Below are positions 1-5,320 of a DNA stretch of 7,654 nt, one piece after another. Positions within the stretch are counted from its first letter, which is position 1, and every line of letters starts with the position of its first letter. The notes beneath the pieces are model-generated. The model saw nothing but the letters and a program-made list of their open reading frames with translations, was not told where the DNA came from and did no database searches. Source of the stretch: Amnimonas aquatica (GTDB lineage Bacteria; Pseudomonadota; Gammaproteobacteria; Pseudomonadales; Moraxellaceae); assembly GCF_002943415.1 (NCBI RefSeq), contig NZ_PTQZ01000076.1:1-7654 (forward strand). Direction: 5' to 3'. The position numbers and the translations under genes are program-made.

Positions 1-2
1 AC

Positions 3-413
3 CGCATCCGCGCCCGGCTGGCGGAGTTCCGTTCGCCGGTGTTCACCGTGGCGCTGGCCGATATCCGTAGTCAGCTCGACGGCCTGGACCTGTCCGGATT
101 CCTCGCCAGCCAGACGGCGGATCGCTGGCTGCAGTACCCGCGCTACCTGAAGGCGCTGGAACTGCGTCTGGACAAGCTCGGCAACAACATCCTGCGCGAT
201 GACAAGGCCAGTGCCGAAGTGCAGCGGCACTGGCAGCGCTGGCAGCGCCACGTGCAGCAGGTCATGGCCAGGGGAGGGGATCCCGGGTCGTGCGACGAGT
301 ATCGCTGGCTGCTGGAGGAGTACCGCATTTCGCTCTTCTCGCAGCCCCTGAAAACCGCCGTGCCGGTATCGGCGGAACGCCTGGATCGCCTCTGGTCGCA
401 ATTGACTGACTGA
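3..413 (+). CDS. hrpA: ATP-dependent RNA helicase HrpA, C-terminal end (partial, 5' end outside window)
   Basis: The last 136 residues of a DEAH-box ATP-dependent RNA helicase of the HrpA type, a cytoplasmic RNA-remodelling enzyme linked to mRNA processing and rescue of stalled ribosomes. The helicase core lies outside the window; what is visible is the end of the C-terminal DUF3418-type region. The recognisable signature is PRYLKALELRLDKL, then a W-rich helix (WQRWQRHVQQV), then EYRWLLEEYRISLFSQPLKT and a PVSAERLDRLW tail, matching the conserved end of HrpA as I recall it from E. coli. The frame is open from base 3, so the gene runs in from the left. The TGA at 411-413 is part of the Shine-Dalgarno of the next gene, which suggests read-through transcription and perhaps translational coupling. 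Identity is well supported, although no ATPase motif can be seen here. Confidence 0.88.
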   Translation, partial: RIRARLAEFRSPVFTVALADIRSQLDGLDLSGFLASQTADRWLQYPRYLKALELRLDKLGNNILRDDKASAEVQRHWQRWQRHVQQVMARGGDPGSCDEYRWLLEEYRISLFSQPLKTAVPVSAERLDRLWSQLTD

Positions 414-417
414 GGTA
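410..417 (+). promoter_or_regulatory. Shine-Dalgarno of the first KASIII gene, overlapping the hrpA stop codon
   Basis: The purine-rich run TGAGG begins with the hrpA stop codon (TGA, 411-413) and lies about 9 nt before the ATG at 425. Sharing bases between the stop and the ribosome-binding site suggests that a ribosome finishing hrpA helps initiation on the synthase gene. The coupling is inferred. Confidence 0.5.
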
Positions 418-424
418 ATGCCCA

Positions 425-1546
425 ATGCGGCGTGTTGTCATCAGCGGGACCGGCTTTCATGCGCCGGCGCCGCGCATCAGCAATGAGGAGCTGGTCGCGG
501 CATTCAACGCCTATGTGCGTCGCCACAACGCCGAGCATGCCGGCGAGATCGAGGCCGGCACGCGCCAGCCGCTGGCCGAGTCCAGCGCCGAATTCATCGA
601 GAAGGCCTCGGGCATCCGCTGCCGCCATGTCGTCGACAAGGCCGGCCTGCTGGACCCGGAGCGCCTGGTGCCGAGCATCGCCGAGCGTGGCGATGACCAG
701 ATCTGCGTGCAGGCCGAGCTGGCGGTGGCCGCCGCGCGCGGGGCGCTGGCGAAGGCCGGCCGCGAGGCCGCCGACATCGATGCCGTGATCGTGGCGGCCA
801 CCGGCCTGCAGCGCGCCTATCCGGCGGTGGCCGTCGAGGTGCAGCAGGCGCTGGGCGCTCGCGGCTATGCCTACGACATGAACGTGGCCTGCTCGTCGGC
901 GACCTTCGCCCTGCGTTCGGCAGTGGATGCCGTCGCCTGCGGCTCGGCCCGGCGTGCGCTGGTGATCTGTCCCGAGGTGTGCTCGGGCTGGCTGGACTGG
1001 CGCGATCGCGACTGTCACTTCATCTTCGGCGATGCCGCCGTGGCGATGGTCGTCGAGGCGGCCGACGACGCCGTGTCGGCAGTTCGTTTCGAGGTGCTGG
1101 GCTCGCGCCTGCAGACGCAGTTCTCCAACAACATCCGCAACAACTTCGGCTTCCTCAACCGCTGCGAGGATGGCGACCCGCTGGCGCGCGACAAGCTCTT
1201 CTACCAGCAGGGCCGCAAGGTGTTCAAGGAGGTCTGCCCCATGGTGGCCGAGCAGATCCTCGACCACATCGGCGAGCACGGCCTGACACCTGCCGACCTG
1301 AGCCGGCTGTGGCTGCATCAGGCCAACATCAACATGAACGACCTGGTGACGAAGCGCGTGCTGGGGCCGGACTTCAGGCGCGAGCAGGCGCCCATGGTGC
1401 TGGACGAGTACGCCAACACCGCCGCCGCCGGCTCGGTGATCGCTTTCCATTTCCATTCCGACGATCTGCTGACCGGCGACACCGGAGTGATCTGCTCGTT
1501 CGGCGCCGGCTACTCGATCGGCAGCGTGATCGTGCGCAAGCTCTGA
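425..1546 (+). CDS. Beta-ketoacyl-ACP synthase III (FabH-like, 373 aa), first tandem copy
   Basis: A thiolase-fold condensing enzyme of the KASIII family. It is expected to join an acyl-CoA primer to malonyl-ACP, with loss of CO2, to start fatty acid synthesis in the cytoplasm. The Cys-His-Asn triad is visible: Cys156 in NVACSSATF, His298 in LWLHQAN and Asn331 in [21 protein letters not shown] (about 193-203) matches the CoA-binding Arg region of FabH, and [14 protein letters not shown] is the typical C-terminal strand. At 373 residues it is longer than E. coli FabH (317); the extra sequence is mainly in residues 20-95. The length and the [13 protein letters not shown] segment recall the Pseudomonas PA3286 type, reported to prime with medium-chain acyl-CoA from beta-oxidation; that assignment is from memory. 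ATG 425 is preceded by TGAGG. Eleven bases separate it from hrpA, so it is probably cotranscribed. Primer specificity cannot be read from sequence. Confidence 0.9.
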   Translation: MRRVVISGTGFHAPAPRISNEELVAAFNAYVRRHNAEHAGEIEAGTRQPLAESSAEFIEKASGIRCRHVVDKAGLLDPERLVPSIAERGDDQICVQAELAVAAARGALAKAGREAADIDAVIVAATGLQRAYPAVAVEVQQALGARGYAYDMNVACSSATFALRSAVDAVACGSARRALVICPEVCSGWLDWRDRDCHFIFGDAAVAMVVEAADDAVSAVRFEVLGSRLQTQFSNNIRNNFGFLNRCEDGDPLARDKLFYQQGRKVFKEVCPMVAEQILDHIGEHGLTPADLSRLWLHQANINMNDLVTKRVLGPDFRREQAPMVLDEYANTAAAGSVIAFHFHSDDLLTGDTGVICSFGAGYSIGSVIVRKL

Positions 1547-1567
1547 CGATCGGCGCGCGCGCATGAC

Positions 1568-1596
1568 TTGGTCGGGGCCGCAGCGTGGTTTACACT
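1568..1596 (+). promoter_or_regulatory. Candidate sigma-70 promoter for the second KASIII gene
   Basis: TTGGTC at 1568-1573 and TACACT at 1591-1596 are separated by 17 bases. They match the -35 and -10 consensus at 3/6 and 4/6 positions. This is the only plausible pair I saw in the 159-bp gap 1547-1705, which is also locally AT-richer than the surrounding genes (1589-1620). A start near 1603 would give a leader of about 100 nt. Matches of this quality occur by chance, so this is only a candidate. Confidence 0.35.
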
Positions 1597-1637
1597 GACC
1601 CGTCATATTCATGTGTGTATCAGCGGCCCGATGAACC

Positions 1638-1672
1638 GCCGCCAGTCGTCCCGTGCAACGGGCACCGGCGGC
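1638..1672 (+). promoter_or_regulatory. Potential stem-loop in the leader of the second KASIII gene
   Basis: GCCGCC at 1638-1643 pairs with GGCGGC at 1667-1672. Nested inside, CCCGT at 1650-1654 pairs with ACGGG at 1658-1662 around a 3-nt loop. The fold ends 33 nt before the ATG at 1706, leaving the ribosome-binding site free. It could be a regulatory leader structure, a weak attenuator without a U-tract, or chance pairing in GC-rich DNA. The rest of the 1547-1705 gap shows no small gene. Confidence 0.25.
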
Positions 1673-1694
1673 ACGCGGGCCGCAGTCAGTCGAT

Positions 1695-1700
1695 CAGAGG
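1695..1700 (+). promoter_or_regulatory. Shine-Dalgarno that fixes the second KASIII start at ATG 1706
   Basis: CAGAGG ends 5 nt before ATG 1706. The frame stays open upstream to an in-frame GTG at 1568, which would add 46 residues. Those residues show no similarity to the family, whereas starting at 1706 gives exactly the 373 residues of the first copy and the same opening ([10 protein letters not shown]). Confidence 0.6.
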
Positions 1701-1705
1701 TCTAC

Positions 1706-2827
1706 ATGCAGCGTGTTGTCATCAGCGGCACCGGGCTCTTCACGCCCGAGCAAAGCATCAGCAACGATGAACTGGTGGTGGCGTTCAACGCCTACGTGCA
1801 GCGCTACAACGCTGCCAACGCCGAGGCCATCGCTGCGGGAACCCTGCAGCCGCTGTCCGATTCCAGCTCCGAGTTCATCGAGAAGGCCTCGGGTATCAAG
1901 TCGCGCTACGTGATCGACAAGACCGGCGTGCTCGATCCCGCCCGCATGGCACCCCACATCGCTGAACGCCCCGACGACCAGATCGGCATACAGGCCGAGA
2001 TCGGCGCCATTGCCGCGCGCCGGGCGCTGACCAGCGCCGGCAAGACCCCGGCCGATGTCGACGCGGTGATCGTGGCCTGCTCCAACATGCAGCGCGCCTA
2101 CCCGGCGGTGGCCATCGAAGTGCAGCAGGCGCTGGGTGCCGGCGGCTACGCCTACGACATGAACGTGGCCTGTTCCTCGGCCACCTTCGGCCTGCAGGCC
2201 GCGGTCGACGCGGTGCGCTCCGGATCGGCCCGCTGCGTGCTGGTGGTGAGCCCGGAAATCACCTCGGCGCACCTGGAGTGGCGTGACCGCGACTGCCACT
2301 TCATTTTCGGTGACGTGGCCACGGCCATCGTCGTCGAGGCCGCCGACACCTGCACCGCGGCGTCGCCCTTCGAGGTGCTGGGCACGCGTCTGCAGACGCA
2401 GTTCTCCAACGCCATCCGCAACAACTTCGGCTTCCTCAACCGTTGCGACGAGTCCGGTGTCGGCAGCCGCGACAAGCTGTTCCGCCAGGAAGGCCGCAAG
2501 GTGTTCAAGGAAGTCTGCCCCATGGTGGCCGAGCAGATCGTCAGCCACGCCGGCGACACCGGCATCGAGGTCGCGGCGCTCAAGCGCCTGTGGCTGCACC
2601 AGGCCAACATCAACATGAACGAGCTGATCGCCAAGCGCGTGCTCGGCCGCGAGTTCAGCCGCACCGAGGCGCCGGTGATCCTCGACGAGTACGCCAACAC
2701 CAGTTCGGCGGGCTCGATCATCGCCTTCCACAAGTACCAGGATGACTTCGTCGCCGGCGATGTCGGGGTGATCTGCTCGTTCGGTGCCGGTTACTCGATC
2801 GGCAGCGTGATCGTCCGTCGCTGCTGA
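1706..2827 (+). CDS. Beta-ketoacyl-ACP synthase III (FabH-like, 373 aa), second tandem copy
   Basis: A second KASIII condensing enzyme with the same predicted reaction and the same length as the gene before it. The two proteins align end to end without a gap; by hand I count about 257 of 373 identical residues. The triad is intact and at the same numbers: Cys156, His298 (LHQAN) and Asn331 (EYANTSSAG). The strongest differences are in residues 11-17, 125-128 (CSNM here, ATGL in the first copy), 183-190 and 215-222. By alignment to E. coli FabH, residues 125-128 fall in the loop just before the acyl-pocket aromatic (Phe87 there, Tyr132 here), so primer preference may differ. It probably has its own promoter in the 159-bp gap. 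mlaA follows after 16 bases, so it probably heads an operon with mlaA, the phosphatase and the STAS gene. Tandem gene duplication is the simplest origin; inserted foreign DNA is unlikely given the matching base composition. Confidence 0.9.
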   Translation: MQRVVISGTGLFTPEQSISNDELVVAFNAYVQRYNAANAEAIAAGTLQPLSDSSSEFIEKASGIKSRYVIDKTGVLDPARMAPHIAERPDDQIGIQAEIGAIAARRALTSAGKTPADVDAVIVACSNMQRAYPAVAIEVQQALGAGGYAYDMNVACSSATFGLQAAVDAVRSGSARCVLVVSPEITSAHLEWRDRDCHFIFGDVATAIVVEAADTCTAASPFEVLGTRLQTQFSNAIRNNFGFLNRCDESGVGSRDKLFRQEGRKVFKEVCPMVAEQIVSHAGDTGIEVAALKRLWLHQANINMNELIAKRVLGREFSRTEAPVILDEYANTSSAGSIIAFHKYQDDFVAGDVGVICSFGAGYSIGSVIVRRC

Positions 2828-2832
2828 CCACC

Positions 2833-2837
2833 GGGAG
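2833..2837 (+). promoter_or_regulatory. Shine-Dalgarno that favours mlaA starting at ATG 2844
   Basis: GGGAG at 2833-2837 directly abuts the first in-frame ATG (2838), which is too close for initiation, but lies 6 nt before the second (2844) and 12 nt before the third (2850). ATG 2844 is therefore the likeliest start. Confidence 0.5.
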
Positions 2838-2843
2838 ATGGCC

Positions 2844-3584
2844 ATGAGCATGTCTTTTGCTGTGCGTGCCCGCCTGCTGCCGCTGGCAACCTTGCTGGCG
2901 CTGGCTGGCCCCGCCGTGGCGGCGGATCCTGCTGATCCCTGGGAGGGCTTAAACCGGGGTGTGTTCGTGTTCAACGAGCAGCTCGACAACTATGTCGCCA
3001 AGCCCGCCGCCAAGGTCTACCAGAAGGTGGTGCCGCGACCGGTGGACAACGCGGTCTCGCGCTTCTTCAACAACCTGACCTCGCCGCTGACGCTGGTCAA
3101 CCAGCTGCTGCAGGGCAAGCCGGCCGATGCCGCCGCCACCACCTCGCGCCTGATCTTCAACAGCACGCTGGGTCTGGGCGGTCTGTTCGACATCGCCGAG
3201 AAAATGGGCGTGCCGCGCAAGAAGGAAGACTTCGGCCAGACCCTGGCGGTGTGGGGCGTGGGCGCGGGTCCCTACGTCATGCTGCCGGTGCTGGGTCCGA
3301 GCACGGTGCGCGACTTCTTCGGCCGTGCCGCCGACGGTCTCGCCGATCCGCGCGCGCACATGAACGCCGAGGCCGCCTATGGCCTGGCCGCGCTCGATCT
3401 GCTCGACACGCGCGCCGACCTGCTCAGCGCCGAAAAGGTGATCGAGGGTGATCGCTACACCTTCATCCGCGAGTTCTACCTGCAGCAGCGCGCCTTCGCC
3501 ATCGCCGATGGCAAGATCGAAAAGGACGAATTCCTCGACGAGGATTTCGACGACGAAGACGAGCCGGGAAGCGCCGCGGAATGA
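2844..3584 (+). CDS. mlaA: MlaA/VacJ family protein of outer-membrane lipid asymmetry, without a lipobox cysteine
   Basis: MlaA sits in the outer membrane with porins, removes phospholipids that have strayed into the outer leaflet and passes them to periplasmic MlaC for return to the inner membrane. From the 2844 start the protein has 246 residues. Residues 1-26 form a signal peptide: a short Arg-containing head, a Leu/Ala core and an AVA cleavage site. The hallmark DPWEGLNRGVFVFNEQLD begins at residue 31, followed by NNLTSPLTLVNQLLQGK, RLIFNSTLGLGGLFD and DFGQTLAVWGVGAGPYVMLPVLGPS, all typical of the family. The protein contains no cysteine, so it cannot be lipidated like the classical VacJ lipoprotein; signal peptidase I cleavage is predicted. 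The C-terminus (about 224-240) is a strongly acidic tail. The gene follows the second synthase by 16 bases, and its stop overlaps the next start (ATGA, 3581-3584). The partner genes mlaBCDEF are not in the window. Confidence 0.9.
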   Translation: MSMSFAVRARLLPLATLLALAGPAVAADPADPWEGLNRGVFVFNEQLDNYVAKPAAKVYQKVVPRPVDNAVSRFFNNLTSPLTLVNQLLQGKPADAAATTSRLIFNSTLGLGGLFDIAEKMGVPRKKEDFGQTLAVWGVGAGPYVMLPVLGPSTVRDFFGRAADGLADPRAHMNAEAAYGLAALDLLDTRADLLSAEKVIEGDRYTFIREFYLQQRAFAIADGKIEKDEFLDEDFDDEDEPGSAAE

Positions 3585-4765
3585 ACGCCGCCACACCAGG
3601 TCCCATCCTGGTGATCGATGCCGAGCAGTCCGTTGCCCGGCGACTGAACGACTGGCTCAGGGCCGACGGTTTCGAGGTCGTGGTGGCCGATGGCGCCGAC
3701 AGCGGCTTCGCCGTGGCCCGCGACATCCGGCCCGCGCTGGTGCTGGGCGAGCTCGGGCTGACGCTGGCGAGCGGTTCCCAGCTGCTGCGTTCGCTGCTGC
3801 ACGAGCTGCCTGACACTTCGGTGATCGTGGTCACCGAGACCGCCTCGCTGGACGAGGCGGTGACCGCGTTGCAGGAAGGGGCCAGCGACTTCCTGATCAA
3901 GTCCCTGCTCAACGAGGATATCCTGCGGGTGTCGGTGCAGCGTGCCATGGAGCGCCGCAACCTGCGCCTGGAGAACCGCCACTACCGGGAAATGCTGGAG
4001 CAGACCAACGAGCGCCTGCAGCACAGCCTGCAGCTGCTCGAGCACGACCAGCGCGCCGGCCGCCAGGTGCAGAACCGCCTGCTGCCGCCGACGCCGCACG
4101 AGTCCAACGGCCTGACCCTATGCCATTTCACGCTGCCGTCGCTGTACCTGTCCGGCGATTTCGTCGACTACTTCAGCCTCGGTCCGGGCCGCACCGCGTT
4201 CTATCTGGCCGATGTCTCCGGGCACGGCGCCTCCAGCGCCTTCGTCACGGTGTTCCTGAAGGCGCTGACCAACCGTATCCGCCGCCAGTTCGAGAAGCGC
4301 ACCAAGGTGTCCACGCTGTCGCCCGGACGCATGCTGCAGACCATGAACGACGAGTTGCGCGAGCTCGGAACCGGCAAGCACCTGGCGGTTTTCTTCGGAG
4401 TCATCGACACCAATGCCGACGTGCTCAATTACGCCATCGCCGCGCATTATCCGCCGCCCATGCTCTACCAGGACGGTGAAGTGACCCAGCTGCCGGGGCA
4501 GGGGCTGCCGCTGGGCCTGTTTCCCGAGGCGCGTTTCGACGAGCACCAGGTGAGCCTGTCGCGACGGTTTTCGCTTCTGGCGCTGTCCGATGGTATCCTA
4601 GAGGTCCTGCCCGCCGGGGAGCTGGCTGCCAAGGAAGCCGTGCTCCGCGCCGAAGCCGCTGCCGCCGGCGGTGAGCTCGACGTGCTGGTCGAGCGCCTCG
4701 GCCTGCAGGAGGTGCGTGACGTCCCGGACGATATTGCGCTGTTGATGATCAAGCGTGACGAGTGA
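3581..4765 (+). CDS. RssB-like fused response regulator / PP2C (SpoIIE-type) serine phosphatase with degenerate receiver domain
   Basis: A 394-residue cytoplasmic regulator in two parts. Residues 8-120 form a CheY-like receiver, 120-165 a likely helical or coiled-coil linker, and 165-392 a PP2C/SpoIIE phosphatase. The phosphatase metal ligands appear present: D193 and D196 in SGDFVDYF, D211 in ADVSGHG, D337 in LSDGILE, and D383/D384 in PDDIALLMI. The receiver is degenerate. The usual acidic pair reads Asp13-Ala14, and the phospho-accepting Asp is replaced by Glu57 (LVLGELGL). Thr85 and Lys107 are kept, but Pro after the Lys is Ser. Such proteins dephosphorylate a STAS-domain antagonist, and the STAS gene follows directly. 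The layout resembles Pseudomonas RssB more than HsbR or CrsR, which carry an additional C-terminal kinase domain that is absent here. Start and mlaA stop overlap as ATGA, indicating translational coupling. A role in RpoS control is inferred by analogy, not shown. Confidence 0.85.
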   Translation: MNAATPGPILVIDAEQSVARRLNDWLRADGFEVVVADGADSGFAVARDIRPALVLGELGLTLASGSQLLRSLLHELPDTSVIVVTETASLDEAVTALQEGASDFLIKSLLNEDILRVSVQRAMERRNLRLENRHYREMLEQTNERLQHSLQLLEHDQRAGRQVQNRLLPPTPHESNGLTLCHFTLPSLYLSGDFVDYFSLGPGRTAFYLADVSGHGASSAFVTVFLKALTNRIRRQFEKRTKVSTLSPGRMLQTMNDELRELGTGKHLAVFFGVIDTNADVLNYAIAAHYPPPMLYQDGEVTQLPGQGLPLGLFPEARFDEHQVSLSRRFSLLALSDGILEVLPAGELAAKEAVLRAEAAAAGGELDVLVERLGLQEVRDVPDDIALLMIKRDE

Positions 4766-4767
4766 CA

Positions 4768-5268
4768 ATGGATCCCTGCAAGATGCAATATGCCGTTCAT
4801 GACGGCACCTATGTATTGAAGCTGCTGGGTGATGTGCGTGTCCCGGTATGCACCTCGCTGGAGTCTTTCGTCGAGGACCGCCTGCTCTCCGACGAGAGCC
4901 TGCGCGCCGTGCTCATCGACCTGACCGAGACCGACGCCATCGACTCCACCGCGCTGGGCCTGCTGGCCCGCATCGCCGTGGCCCTGCAGTCGCGCAGGAT
5001 GAGCCGTCCGGTCATTCTCTGCATCAGCCCCGACATCGAGCGCATCCTGGTCAGCATGGGCTTCGACAAGGTCTTCCGCATTCTACACGACACCACGACG
5101 CTGGGTGACGAGTTCGACGACCTGCCGCGTGACGACCTCAGCGAGGAGGCCGTCACGCGCCGCGTGATCGATGCCCATCGCACGCTCATGGGCCTCAACG
5201 ACAGCAACCAGCAGTCTTTCCGCAGCTTGGTCGAGGCGCTGGAGAGCCAGCGCCGGCAGCGTCACTGA
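4768..5268 (+). CDS. STAS-domain anti-sigma factor antagonist (RssC/HsbA-like)
   Basis: A small cytoplasmic partner-switch protein, 166 residues from ATG 4768. Residues 5-110 form the STAS domain, with the family's LLGDVRVPVC strand, then VLIDLTETDAIDSTALGLLARIA, in which Ser60 of DST is the predicted phosphorylated serine, and ILVSMGFDKVFRI after it. Unphosphorylated STAS proteins bind an anti-sigma factor or similar target; a kinase inactivates them and a PP2C enzyme reactivates them. The PP2C gene ends 2 nt upstream, so the two are almost certainly made together. Residues about 115-166 are a charged, probably helical extension beyond the minimal domain, rich in Glu, Arg and Gln. An alternative start, GTG 4762, overlaps the upstream stop as GTGA and would add two residues; ATG 4783 is a third option. 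No Shine-Dalgarno is strong. Neither the cognate kinase nor the anti-sigma factor is in view, so the target is unknown. Confidence 0.85.
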   Translation: MDPCKMQYAVHDGTYVLKLLGDVRVPVCTSLESFVEDRLLSDESLRAVLIDLTETDAIDSTALGLLARIAVALQSRRMSRPVILCISPDIERILVSMGFDKVFRILHDTTTLGDEFDDLPRDDLSEEAVTRRVIDAHRTLMGLNDSNQQSFRSLVEALESQRRQRH

Positions 5269-5270
5269 GC

Positions 5271-5293
5271 ACGCCGGTCATCGCGACCGGCGT
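5271..5293. terminator. Perfect 9-bp hairpin between convergent genes (candidate bidirectional terminator)
   Basis: ACGCCGGTC at 5271-5279 is the exact reverse complement of GACCGGCGT at 5285-5293, with a 5-nt loop. It starts 2 nt after the STAS stop codon and lies between converging transcripts. Neither side has a T-run, so it is not a classical intrinsic terminator. It could stop transcription weakly or protect the 3' ends of both mRNAs. Confidence 0.45.
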
Positions 5294-5309
5294 CAGTGTC
5301 CGCACACTG
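5294..5309. terminator. Second hairpin immediately adjoining the first in the convergent spacer
   Basis: CAGTGT at 5294-5299 pairs perfectly with ACACTG at 5304-5309 around a 4-nt loop (CCGC). It directly abuts the 9-bp hairpin and ends 11 nt from the transaldolase stop. For the minus-strand transcript it would be the first structure met after talB. No T-run follows in either direction. Confidence 0.35.
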
Positions 5310-5320
5310 CCTTGGCCGGC

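Noticed and set aside
1547..1567. GC-repeat tract (CGGCGCGCGCGC) after the first KASIII stop as a terminator
   Set aside because: It is only a short alternating GC run with no separate loop and no T-run, common in high-GC DNA.
143..1612. 489-residue open frame on the minus strand opposite hrpA and the first KASIII
   Set aside because: It is antisense to two clearly conserved genes. Its translation is His/Arg/Gly/Ala-rich low-complexity sequence with no family resemblance, a normal by-product of high-GC third positions.
1568..1705. N-terminal extension of the second KASIII from GTG 1568
   Set aside because: The 46 extra residues have no counterpart in the first copy and overlap the candidate promoter and leader fold. 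A good Shine-Dalgarno precedes ATG 1706.
425..2827. Reading the tandem synthases as a polyketide or specialised-metabolite cluster
   Set aside because: No acyl carrier protein, ketoreductase, acyltransferase or tailoring gene is present, and the flanking genes are housekeeping. A duplicated primary-metabolism KASIII is simpler.
1694..2989. 431-residue open frame on the minus strand opposite the second KASIII
   Set aside because: It is fully antisense to a conserved synthase gene, resembles the matching shadow opposite the first copy and shows no recognisable motif.
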